A DNA stretch of 35,596 nt from a virus, in IMG/VR virus record IMGVR_UViG_3300049595_001488, positions 1 to 35,596 of that record, one strand, 5' to 3'. The notes beneath the pieces are model-generated. The model had not been told where the DNA came from, made no database searches, and worked only from the letters and a program-made list of their open reading frames with translations. This document shows positions 1 through 5,411 of this stretch, in pieces. The translations under genes were made by a program, and so were the position numbers. Position 1 is the first letter of the stretch. Each line of letters starts with the position of its first letter.

Positions 1-127
1 GATGGGATGGTATTGTCAAAATGGGTTGGCATATTCCTGACGCAGTGCATCTTGCCGATGATGCTCATCAAGTAGGCGCAGCATTGTTTATTAACAATTC
101 GGGAATAAATCTGACGTATAACAGCAT
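1..127. repeat. Terminal direct repeat, left copy
   Basis: Bases 1-127 are identical to 35470-35596. An exact overlap of this size at contig ends is what a short-read assembler leaves when it closes a circle. The reading frame of the tail-fibre gene is kept across the join. I therefore read it as an assembly overlap of a circular or circularly permuted genome rather than a true physical terminal repeat, though the latter is not excluded. Confidence 0.9.
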
Positions 128-881
128 TGCTTGGCGCATGCGGACTTCGGATGGTGGTCAAAAAATATATGCAATCGGGCCTCACGATGACGCAAACTTA
201 AATACTAATAATGTGTATTACAATTTTCAAGGGTCAAGAAATTCCTCTATTGGTATTCGGTTAATCGAAAACATCAACAATTCAGCTGTTCCGGGATGGG
301 CATTGACGAAAGTCTCAAACGCGGATGCTAATCATCCCAATGCTTTGATCGTCCAAGGTGGTAATAATAACGATGGAAGGATAGTTGTTGATGGAAGTGG
401 GAATGTTGTACTGCGGTCGAGTGGAACGGGCGAAACATGGCCTAGAACTGAAAGAGTGTGGGCTGGCACAACTTCACCAAACTTTCACGTTGCCACATTA
501 AACCATAATTATCGCCATCCTACGTTTTTGGATGACACGAACATGACAGGCTATATATTAAATGCAGCCTATCGCAGCTCGACTGTATCGGCGTTGGATC
601 ATCGTGGGAATCTTTTATGTTTAGCTGATGGCGGAGGTTTGTCGATAAAAGCTGGCGGCGAGAAAGCCAAGGCAGGAACGGTATCGCTAGTCAGCGGCAC
701 TGCCACTGTCGCATCAAAAAGCGTAAAAAATAATTCGTTGATATTTCTAACGGCTCAATCTGGGTCTGCAACTGGTGATTTACGAGTCTCTTCAAGGACT
801 GCTGGAACGTCTTTTACCATAACGAGCAGCAATGCTTCAGATAATAGGTCGATTGCTTGGCTGATCATAGACGTGTTATGA
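1..881 (+). CDS. Tail fibre with SGNH esterase domain, C-terminal part
   Basis: This is the end of the gene that starts at 33921; the whole protein is about 809 residues once the ends are joined. The piece begins mid-codon, so the internal ATG at 21 is not a start. It supplies SGNH block V, a D-x-x-H motif near residues 530-533 of the full protein (DAVH), completing the triad with Ser243 of GDS. The rest is likely beta-rich. It ends in a Ser/Thr/Ala-rich domain (GTVSLVSGTATVASKSV region) of a type commonly seen at phage fibre tips. The likely role is receptor binding plus removal of acetyl or other ester groups from host surface glycan. The DNA is clearly more AT-rich than the head genes, which fits an exchanged host-range module. 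It ends in an ATGA overlap with the next gene. Confidence 0.88.
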   Translation, partial: WDGIVKMGWHIPDAVHLADDAHQVGAALFINNSGINLTYNSIAWRMRTSDGGQKIYAIGPHDDANLNTNNVYYNFQGSRNSSIGIRLIENINNSAVPGWALTKVSNADANHPNALIVQGGNNNDGRIVVDGSGNVVLRSSGTGETWPRTERVWAGTTSPNFHVATLNHNYRHPTFLDDTNMTGYILNAAYRSSTVSALDHRGNLLCLADGGGLSIKAGGEKAKAGTVSLVSGTATVASKSVKNNSLIFLTAQSGSATGDLRVSSRTAGTSFTITSSNASDNRSIAWLIIDVL

Positions 882-1261
882 ACTACAGATGCCGAATCAG
901 TCTGATGGCCGCCGCGATGTTTGTCGCGGCCTGCGCCTCGACGCCGCGTAATCCCGAGGCGTGGATGGAGCGCGAGATCAACGCCTGTCTGCCTACGGCG
1001 ATTGCCTTTCGGGAGGGGCTGCGTAGATACAACGTCTGGTCCGAGGTGCTCGTCGCCCGGTGGTGGGACGGCTCTTCACCCCGCGGCCACGCCTATGCGG
1101 TCTATCTTTATCCTCCGGGGAAGAACCAGCTGTGGACCTATGACCAATGGGGCAGCTATCGGTCGCATGCTTATACCAACAGTCCTGTAATGGTGGCCCA
1201 TGCCGCCAACTTGCAGCGCAACCTTTCCACCGAACGATTAACCGCCGAATACCTCCAATGA
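878..1261 (+). CDS. Lipoprotein with possible papain-like Cys-His-Asp site
   Basis: 127 residues. The start at 878 overlaps the fibre stop (ATGA). The N-terminus is a lipoprotein signal: basic residues, a hydrophobic stretch, then lipobox VAAC with Cys19. The mature part has Cys37 in a helix-like ACLPTA context, His71 in GHAYAVY and Asp89 in YDQWG. That order and spacing resemble the papain, C39 or transglutaminase-like fold, so it may be a small cysteine peptidase or amidase, or a degenerate one. It heads the lysis cassette, so it could act on peptidoglycan or be a superinfection factor at the membrane. The lipoprotein call is firm; the enzyme call is inference from three motifs. Confidence 0.75.
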   Translation: MNYRCRISLMAAAMFVAACASTPRNPEAWMEREINACLPTAIAFREGLRRYNVWSEVLVARWWDGSSPRGHAYAVYLYPPGKNQLWTYDQWGSYRSHAYTNSPVMVAHAANLQRNLSTERLTAEYLQ

Positions 1262-1335
1262 TCTACAAATTGAAAAATTTATTGATTCGCTGGAGCGCAC
1301 GGTGCGTGACGGGTCTAATGTTGAAGAAAGAATGA
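1258..1335 (+). CDS. Possible 25-residue cationic peptide
   Basis: A short frame that starts on an ATGA overlap with the lipoprotein stop and ends 10 bases before the holin-like gene. The product would be basic and partly hydrophobic. No Shine-Dalgarno sequence is visible. It is kept only because most neighbours use the same overlap style; it may be non-coding. Confidence 0.25.
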   Translation: MIYKLKNLLIRWSARCVTGLMLKKE

Positions 1336-1345
1336 GTCGAAAACT

Positions 1346-1543
1346 ATGATCCACGATCAGCATACTTTTGCTCCACTAATAAAAGGCGTCACGGGCATGG
1401 TGGCGTCTTTTAGTGGTGTATTCATATCGCTGATGGCTCACGTTGAGGTGGTGCTTCGTGTTCTCGGGGTGGGGGTGGGTCTGGCCTGCGGTATCGCCTC
1501 GCTCATCTCGATCATTCGCAACATGCCAGCGCGAAAAAAATGA
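1346..1543 (+). CDS. Holin-like small membrane protein
   Basis: 65 residues with two hydrophobic segments, about residues 13-30 (GMVASFSGVFISLMA) and 34-56 (VVLRVLGVGVGLACGIASLI), and a basic tail (RNMPARKK). This is the layout of a small class II-type holin. It lies among lipoproteins and upstream of a cell-wall enzyme, which supports a role in membrane permeabilisation at lysis. No family-specific residue can be named. The bases just before the start (AGTCGAAAAC, 1335-1344) resemble the 3' half of the dispersed 14-bp motif. Confidence 0.65.
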   Translation: MIHDQHTFAPLIKGVTGMVASFSGVFISLMAHVEVVLRVLGVGVGLACGIASLISIIRNMPARKK

Positions 1544-1550
1544 AAGGCGC

Positions 1551-1694
1551 ATGATGAAAAGTATCCTCCTCTCGCTGGTCGCGCTGGCTCTTACGGGTTG
1601 CGCCAATCTTTCCGAAGTCCGCTTTGGTTGGGACTTCACCAAAAACTCGCTGACGGTTTCCATGCCGTTGGCCAAGCCAACATCAAGCAAATGA
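1551..1694 (+). CDS. Short lipoprotein, possible spanin-like component
   Basis: 47 residues: a signal segment (SILLSLVALAL), lipobox LTGC with Cys17, then about 30 polar residues (NLSEVRFGWDF). Two start codons lie in tandem at 1551 and 1554; the first is used here. AAAGG at 1543-1547 can serve as a weak ribosome site. Short outer-membrane lipoproteins between holin-like genes are typical of the o-spanin position in Gram-negative phages, but the partner i-spanin is not evident. It overlaps the next gene by ATGA. Confidence 0.6.
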   Translation: MMKSILLSLVALALTGCANLSEVRFGWDFTKNSLTVSMPLAKPTSSK

Positions 1695-1858
1695 CTAACT
1701 ACAAAACGACAATCCTCGGAATCGTAACCATCCTCGCCGCGGTGAGCGTGGCCGCAAAAGAATTTCTCACCAATGGCTCTTTGCCGGATATTGGAATCCT
1801 GTTTGCGAGTGTTGCCGCGGGATGGGGTTTGATTGCTGCTCGTGACGCCAAAGACTAA
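1691..1858 (+). CDS. Second holin-like small membrane protein
   Basis: 55 residues with two hydrophobic segments (TTILGIVTILAAVSVAA and IGILFASVAAGWGLIAA) separated by a short polar loop containing NGSLPD, and a charged end (RDAKD). Small proteins of this build are frequent in phage lysis regions. With the gene at 1346 it could form a holin/antiholin pair. The start is set by ATGA overlap with the lipoprotein stop. Confidence 0.6.
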   Translation: MTNYKTTILGIVTILAAVSVAAKEFLTNGSLPDIGILFASVAAGWGLIAARDAKD

Positions 1859-2408
1859 ACCGCGCATTTCCCCGCGGGAGGTGGGCAAGATCATCGAGCG
1901 TAACCGGGTGGTTGATCCGGTGGTGCTGGTGGGTATCCGCGGGTATTACCTGCGGACGATGGGTGATCCTACGCGCAATGACCGCGGGCTGTGGGATGAT
2001 GCCATGATTTTGGTGTCGCCGGAGGTGTATGCGACGTTTAACGCCAATACCGACCCAAGCATTTACCGCACGGGCATTGCCTCGCTAATGGAGGGGGTGC
2101 ATCGGTATCGGCGGGGTAATCACGGCATCGGTCGGGGGCCGGGGTATCCGGCGCTGCGTCCGGCGACTACGGGGGAACGCTTGCCCGTGCGTCGGGATGG
2201 GCGCGAGGGTATCCATGATGGTGTAGCCATCAACATTCACCGCGGAGGATCAATCGCATCCACGTCACCGCGGGCCACGTCCTCGGAGGGGTGCCAGACG
2301 ATTCCCCGCGAGCAGTGGGAGGCGTTCATCAATCTGGTTTATTCGGAGATGCGGCGGCACGGCCAGCAGACCGTGCCTTACGTTTTAACGGCGGCACCGA
2401 GCGCGTAA
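1842..2408 (+). CDS. YkuD-like cell-wall enzyme (putative endolysin)
   Basis: 188 residues from GTG 1842; a TTG at 1833 would add three. The C-terminal half has the signature of the L,D-transpeptidase (YkuD) fold: a strand with NIHRGG (His133) followed by TSSEGC (Cys151), as in the H-x(n)-S-x-G-C pattern, with QTI in place of the usual hydrophobic-Arg ending. Upstream lie FNANTDPS and an H-R-Y-R-R-G-N-H stretch common to phage proteins of this type. It is the last gene of the lysis cassette, so it probably cuts or edits peptidoglycan at lysis. There is no secretion signal, so it would depend on a holin. Its last 80 bases overlap the 3' end of the convergent integrase gene. The fold assignment is by motif only. 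Confidence 0.65.
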   Translation: MTPKTKPRISPREVGKIIERNRVVDPVVLVGIRGYYLRTMGDPTRNDRGLWDDAMILVSPEVYATFNANTDPSIYRTGIASLMEGVHRYRRGNHGIGRGPGYPALRPATTGERLPVRRDGREGIHDGVAINIHRGGSIASTSPRATSSEGCQTIPREQWEAFINLVYSEMRRHGQQTVPYVLTAAPSA

Positions 2409-3537
2409 TGGCGTCGGCCATCGTGGTGATCGAAGCATGGGTGTAGGCGTTGCTGATTTTTGTCGAGTCGTGGTCGCAGATGAGTTGCCGCACGCGCTGA
2501 TCAATCCCTGCATCGACCATGAGACTGTTGATCGTATGCCTCCAGCTATGAAACGTCTTGTCGGTCATCCCGCGACCTTGGCCTTTCTTTTGGGTTTTCG
2601 TCCGTGTGATGCCCGCGCTGTCCAAGAGCCGGGAGAAGTGTTTTGAGGCCACCGCGTTGCTGAGGCTGGCAAGGCCGGGCGTGATGTAACCGCGCTGGCC
2701 GGAGGTGCTGGCAAGGCTGGCCAGTTCTCCGACCAAGGGAACGGCAACGATTTTCCCGCGGCGGCTTTTCTTTTCCGGGGTGAAGCGAAGGATGCCGTCT
2801 TGGATTTCCTCGTAACGGCGATGAATGGCATCGCCCAAGCGCATGCCGTAATACAGACCGAACAAGCAGGCGGTGCGCCATTGGGCATCTGCTGCTTTAA
2901 GAATAGCGGCAATGTCAGCGGGGGAGAAGGTTTTGCGTTTGCTGGTGGACTCGGTGCTGGTCATGCGCAGCAAGGCGGCGGGATTGGCTTCGATGTGCTG
3001 CAAGTGCAGGGCGCGGTGGAATACGGCGCGGACGGTTTTGGTGACTTGCTGGGCGGTGAGGGTAGAAAGGCCGCGTCTGGTCAGGCTGTGGTAAAACTCG
3101 GAAATATCATCGGGGGTAATGGAGCGAAGATCATGGCGCGTCCGTTGGCCAAGAAACGCGGTAAAGTGGGCGCAATGTTTGACGTAAGACTCCATCGACC
3201 GGGGCTTGGCGGTTTTAGCGTCGAGGTAGCTTTGGGCGGCTTTTTCCCAAGTGGTGCGTCGGCGTGATCCGTTCTTGCCTGCGGCGCGAAGTAACGCATC
3301 CAAGCGGGAGTTTGCCCATACTGCATCGGGCGTCTGGTCTCGGAGTTCCCGGCCAATGGCTTCCATCTCATCGGCGACTTTCTTTGCCGTGCGTTTGGGG
3401 GTGGAGAGGTGGGGCAACTTCGTGGATCGGATGGTTTGCATCCAGTAGCCTCCTGCCGGATGATCGGTGGCGGCATTCCAGACGCGCATGCGTGCCATCC
3501 AGTAAGGGGAGTTTGAGAGGGTGGTGAGTGAAGCCAT
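2329..3537 (-). CDS. int: Tyrosine recombinase, phage integrase
   Basis: 402 residues, the only leftward gene. ATG at 3537 is chosen; a TTG nine bases upstream is the alternative. An N-terminal basic region is followed by a SAM-like core-binding domain (about residues 95-190, around FTAFLGQ and ITPDDISEFY) and a catalytic domain. Catalytic residues seen: Arg233 in YYGMRLGD, Lys in EKKSRRGK, H-x-x-R at His330-Arg333 (FHSWRH), His356 in CDHDSTKIS, and the nucleophile Tyr365 in AYTH. It would integrate and excise the genome at the attP immediately upstream (3636-3661). All key residues are present, so the protein looks active. Confidence 0.95.
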   Translation of the reverse strand: MASLTTLSNSPYWMARMRVWNAATDHPAGGYWMQTIRSTKLPHLSTPKRTAKKVADEMEAIGRELRDQTPDAVWANSRLDALLRAAGKNGSRRRTTWEKAAQSYLDAKTAKPRSMESYVKHCAHFTAFLGQRTRHDLRSITPDDISEFYHSLTRRGLSTLTAQQVTKTVRAVFHRALHLQHIEANPAALLRMTSTESTSKRKTFSPADIAAILKAADAQWRTACLFGLYYGMRLGDAIHRRYEEIQDGILRFTPEKKSRRGKIVAVPLVGELASLASTSGQRGYITPGLASLSNAVASKHFSRLLDSAGITRTKTQKKGQGRGMTDKTFHSWRHTINSLMVDAGIDQRVRQLICDHDSTKISNAYTHASITTMADAITRSVPPLKRKARSAGRAAASPNKPD

Positions 3538-3546
3538 CAGAGACAA

Positions 3547-3561
3547 GAGTTAGCACAGTTT
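3547..3561 (+). repeat. Integrase arm-type repeat, left
   Basis: GAGTTAGCACAGTTT, repeated exactly at 3693-3707. It lies about 75 bases to the left of the attP core, next to the integrase start. Direct repeats flanking an attP core are the usual form of arm sites bound by the N-terminal domain of tyrosine integrases. Confidence 0.6.
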
Positions 3562-3635
3562 CTTATACATGCAAATATGGTAAATGCGTGCATTTTGACA
3601 GTGTATTTACTCTGTTAAAGGGGTGAATTGAAGAA

Positions 3636-3661
3636 GCGTCGGTTCGATTCCGACCCTCGCC
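3636..3661 (+). other. attP: attP core, 3' end of a tRNA gene
   Basis: The sequence holds a perfect T arm, GTCGG (3638-3642), loop TTCGATT, CCGAC (3650-3654), followed by a seven-base 3' acceptor strand CCTCGCC (3655-3661). The matching 5' part of a tRNA (acceptor GGCGAGG, D arm, anticodon arm) is absent upstream, so this is a tRNA fragment. Temperate phages carry such a fragment so that integration restores the host tRNA gene. It lies directly upstream of the integrase gene. Confidence 0.85.
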
Positions 3662-3692
3662 TTTTTCTCTGTAAAGTGGGGAAAAAGTGGTG

Positions 3693-3718
3693 GAGTTAGC
3701 ACAGTTTGTTAGCACACC
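3693..3718 (+). repeat. Integrase arm-type repeats, right pair
   Basis: GAGTTAGCACAGTTT at 3693-3707 is followed at once by GTTAGCACA at 3708-3716. Together with the left copy there are three GTTAGCACA units in the same orientation around the attP core, one on the left arm and a tandem pair on the right. Confidence 0.6.
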
Positions 3719-3734
3719 TTTTAACTTTATTTGC

Positions 3735-3762
3735 TTTTTAACTCGGGGTGTGGTCTAGTCGA
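3735..3762 (-). promoter_or_regulatory. Weak leftward promoter candidate over a 14-bp motif copy
   Basis: Read leftwards, TCGACT (3762-3757) and TAAAAA (3740-3735) are 16 bases apart and each match four of six sigma70 consensus positions. The -35-like hexamer lies inside the dispersed motif copy at 3752-3765, so a protein bound there could control transcription towards the integrase. The evidence is weak. Confidence 0.25.
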
Positions 3763-3765
3763 AAC
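3752..3765 (+). promoter_or_regulatory. Dispersed 14-bp motif, copy 1
   Basis: GGTCTAGTCGAAAC, one mismatch to the consensus GGTCTAGTCAAAAC. It ends exactly at the base before ATG 3766, where a ribosome site would normally be. Confidence 0.75.
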
Positions 3766-3999
3766 ATGCCTTATGCAAACCCGGAGGATAAGAAGGCGGC
3801 AGATCGTCGCCGCTATAAGGAGCGGTATGAGACGGAGCGGGGTTTTGCCCGCAAGGAGGCAGAACGAAAGGCCCGGTATTACGCGGAGAATCCTCGCTAT
3901 GCGGCGCGGGTGAAGGCGAAGGTGCTGGCCGGACGTAAGAAGGTGAAGGCGACTAGCAAGAAGGTGGTGGCCAAGCGCAAGGGGGGTGCTAGGAAATGA
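3766..3999 (+). CDS. Small Lys/Arg-rich protein
   Basis: 77 residues, very basic. The N-terminal half is helical and charged (NPEDKKAADRRRYKERYE, then YYAENPRYAARVKAK), a pattern seen at the N-termini of some phage DNA-binding or HNH-type proteins; the tail is a run of Lys, Arg and Ala. No HNH motif is present. It probably binds nucleic acid. ATG 3766 is preferred over GTG 3748 because the latter would translate the dispersed motif. It is the first gene rightward of attP and overlaps the next gene by ATGA. Confidence 0.65.
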   Translation: MPYANPEDKKAADRRRYKERYETERGFARKEAERKARYYAENPRYAARVKAKVLAGRKKVKATSKKVVAKRKGGARK

Positions 4000-4334
4000 G
4001 TATGAAAAGATCGCTGCCGGAACCAAGGGAGTTGCTGTGCCAGCCGACGCTGGGGGCGTTGCAAACGGTGCTGATGGCGGTATTGGTTTTGCCGTGGCTT
4101 TTGCCCGTGATGTTGATTGTGGGGCTGACGAAGGGAACGGATTGGATCGGTAAAAAGCAGTGGTGGAAGTTGTATTGGGCAAGGTTGTGCTGGCATGAGC
4201 AGGAGGCGCAAAGCAATGCGGTGTTGCATCGTTGGAAATCTTACGGGCATTGGGTGATGTATGCCTTGCTTGGTGCGCCGTTGTGGGTGCCGCTGATTGT
4301 GGTGTGGTGGTGGTTTGCGGGGGTTAAAGAGTGA
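3996..4334 (+). CDS. Small inner-membrane protein
   Basis: 112 residues. Hydrophobic segments at about residues 20-45 (TVLMAVLVLPWLLPVMLIVGL) and 86-108 (VMYALLGAPLWVPLIVVWWW) surround a Trp-rich, charged middle. A second ATG at 4002 is possible. It is not recognised as a known family. Its position among early lysogeny-side genes would suit a membrane-located exclusion or host-interaction protein, but nothing in the sequence proves that. Confidence 0.6.
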   Translation: MSMKRSLPEPRELLCQPTLGALQTVLMAVLVLPWLLPVMLIVGLTKGTDWIGKKQWWKLYWARLCWHEQEAQSNAVLHRWKSYGHWVMYALLGAPLWVPLIVVWWWFAGVKE

Positions 4335-4388
4335 TGATTATGACACTGGCTTGCATGTGCGAAGTGGCTTGAATGCTGGCTTGGCGGG

Positions 4389-4419
4389 AAAAAAATTTTT
4401 TTGAAAAAAAAGTTTGACG
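4389..4419 (+). promoter_or_regulatory. A-tract and -35 element before the RHH operon
   Basis: Seven A then seven T (4389-4402), a G, then eight A (4404-4411), directly followed by TTGACG (4414-4419). A-tracts just upstream of a -35 act as UP elements or bend DNA. A -10 is not clear: TACTAA at 4434-4439 is 14 bases away and TAAGTT at 4437-4442 is 17 away. Confidence 0.5.
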
Positions 4420-4433
4420 GGTTTATTAAACCC
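4419..4433 (+). promoter_or_regulatory. Operator palindrome O1 of the RHH operon
   Basis: GGGTTTATTAAACCC is a perfect inverted repeat with seven-base arms. It begins at the last base of the -35 hexamer and covers the spacer, so a bound protein would block RNA polymerase. The core GGTTTAWTAAACC recurs at 4652 and 4743. Autoregulation by the ribbon-helix-helix proteins that follow is the simplest reading. Confidence 0.7.
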
Positions 4434-4448
4434 TACTAAGTTTTAGGC

Positions 4449-4622
4449 ATGCCTGATAAACTTGCAGACCATCGCAAGAGGGTTTCATTTGCCGAGGACC
4501 AAGAGGTTATCGACCAGTTGAAACGTATTGCGAAGAAGGATGGCAAGACGTTGACCGACGTGTATGCCGAAGCAGCGCGATTGCTGCTTGCCCAAAAACA
4601 AAAACATAAATCCCACAAATGA
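4449..4622 (+). CDS. Ribbon-helix-helix DNA-binding protein, first of a pair
   Basis: 57 residues. After a basic start (residues 7-11, DHRKR) comes a short strand RVSF, then two helices (EVIDQLKRIAKK and TLTDVYAEAARLLLA) joined by a DGK turn. This is the Arc/CopG/MetJ build, a dimer that inserts a beta ribbon in the major groove. ATG 4449 lies 15 bases after the operator palindrome, so the message may be almost leaderless. ATGA overlap with the second RHH gene suggests translational coupling. Likely a repressor of its own promoter; a wider role in lysogeny is possible. Confidence 0.75.
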   Translation: MPDKLADHRKRVSFAEDQEVIDQLKRIAKKDGKTLTDVYAEAARLLLAQKQKHKSHK

Positions 4623-4804
4623 AATCAACGATAAGTGTAGCACTCGATAAGGGTTTAATAAACCAACTGGAAGAAGTAAGCAAAGCGGAGGATCGTTCGG
4701 TGTCCTCTATTTTGCGTCTCGCGGGGCGAGAATATTTGGCAAGGTTTAATAAACCTGTTGGCTCGCAAAAGGTTACGAAGGTGAAGCAAAGGGGGGCGCG
4801 ATGA
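4619..4804 (+). CDS. Ribbon-helix-helix DNA-binding protein, second of a pair
   Basis: 61 residues with strand STISVAL, helix KGLINQLEEVSKAE, turn DRSVSS and helix ILRLAGREYLARF, followed by a basic tail (KVTKVKQRGAR). The CopG/Arc pattern is clearer here than in its neighbour. Two further copies of the operator core lie inside this gene at 4652 and 4743. Two different RHH proteins side by side could form homo- or heterodimers on the three sites. One of them being an antitoxin is possible, but no toxin-like neighbour is evident. Confidence 0.8.
   Translation: MKSTISVALDKGLINQLEEVSKAEDRSVSSILRLAGREYLARFNKPVGSQKVTKVKQRGAR
4652..4664 (+). promoter_or_regulatory. Operator-like palindrome O2 inside the second RHH gene
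   Basis: GGTTTAATAAACC, a perfect six-base-arm inverted repeat around a central A and the same core as O1. It lies in the N-terminal coding part of the gene, 232 bases from O1 centre to centre. Confidence 0.65.
4743..4755 (+). promoter_or_regulatory. Operator-like palindrome O3 inside the second RHH gene
   Basis: GGTTTAATAAACC, identical to O2 and 91 bases downstream of it, near the 3' end of the coding region. Three sites would allow looping or a roadblock. Confidence 0.65.
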
Positions 4805-5046
4805 CGGCGGATAGGCTGTATCGGCAGGCGTTGGAGGCGAAGGCTTCGCGGTGTGAGGGGCGCAAGAAGCGCAATCTGGATCGGTGGCTTCCCGCGGTGA
4901 ATGCGTTGCGCTCGAAGGGCTGGGATTACGCGGCGATTTGGGCGTGGCTCAAGGAGCAGGGGGAGGATGTGCATGGGTCGCGGGGGAGTTTTACCGCGGC
5001 CATGAGCCGTCGCTATATGCGGTGGCTGGCTAAGCAGATGCGCTAA
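4801..5046 (+). CDS. Small helical protein, possible DNA-binding
   Basis: 81 residues. The middle, LPAVNALRSKGWDYAAI then WAWLKEQGEDV, has the build of a helix-turn-helix-like segment often seen in small plasmid and phage proteins (choice of a gap rule: I...L...G..Y..I..WL...G). The ends are basic. It starts by ATGA overlap with the second RHH gene and so belongs to the same operon. It is not assigned to a named family. Confidence 0.55.
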   Translation: MTADRLYRQALEAKASRCEGRKKRNLDRWLPAVNALRSKGWDYAAIWAWLKEQGEDVHGSRGSFTAAMSRRYMRWLAKQMR

Positions 5047-5049
5047 TTT

Positions 5050-5244
5050 ATGAAACGATACAATTACAAGGTGGATGCTGGCTTTACGCTGGATGAGATG
5101 ATCATGGCGCGGGCCGCGCTTTTGGAGTGTGTGCGGCGTTGGTGGAGGATGCGCCATAGTGTGTATATGCGGGGTAATATCCGCGAGGCGGTGGCGGTGT
5201 ATCGCAAGTTGCGCGGGGCGTCGTATGAGGAGGTGGCACGATGA
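5050..5244 (+). CDS. Hypothetical protein
   Basis: 64 residues, not recognised. Charged and helical, with an aromatic-basic stretch RRWWRMRH in the middle and SYEEVAR at the end. It begins three bases after the previous stop and overlaps the next start by ATGA, so it is held in the operon by spacing alone. Confidence 0.5.
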   Translation: MKRYNYKVDAGFTLDEMIMARAALLECVRRWWRMRHSVYMRGNIREAVAVYRKLRGASYEEVAR

Positions 5245-5408
5245 GGGAGGATTATTTGGCGGTGGTGGCGGTGGTGCTGCTGTGGGCGGCGTCGCTGGTG
5301 CTGGCGTATGGCCGGGGGTGGCTGCGGGGCTGGGCGCGGTGCTACGAGAATGAGCGGTGGTCGCGCTGGCTGCTGCGCAATTACAGCAACAGGTCGATGA
5401 GGTTTTGA
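5241..5408 (+). CDS. Small single-span membrane protein
   Basis: 55 residues. One hydrophobic segment at about residues 6-23 (LAVVAVVLLWAASLVLAY) is followed by an Arg/Trp-rich tail, which predicts a cytoplasmic C-terminus by the positive-inside rule. It starts on an ATGA overlap with the previous gene. Function unknown. Confidence 0.5.
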   Translation: MREDYLAVVAVVLLWAASLVLAYGRGWLRGWARCYENERWSRWLLRNYSNRSMRF

Positions 5409-5411
5409 GGC

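Larger units (their letters stand above)
3538..3765. other. Intergenic attachment and control region
   Basis: The 228 bases between the divergent integrase and the rightward gene at 3766. They hold the attP core, three GTTAGCACA repeats and one copy of the dispersed 14-bp motif. A consensus -35 hexamer TTGACA lies at 3595-3600 without a convincing -10 at the right spacing. A TATAAG sequence on the minus strand at 3562-3567 could be an integrase -10. The region is AT-rich between 3555 and 3625. Confidence 0.7.

Noticed and set aside
3601-3661. A complete tRNA gene at the attP
   Set aside because: Only the T arm and the 3' acceptor strand are present; no matching 5' acceptor, D arm or anticodon arm upstream.
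3748-3765. GTG start that would extend the basic protein by six residues
   Set aside because: It would translate the dispersed motif, which elsewhere lies untranslated just before an ATG. ATG 3766 is preferred, though the point is not settled.
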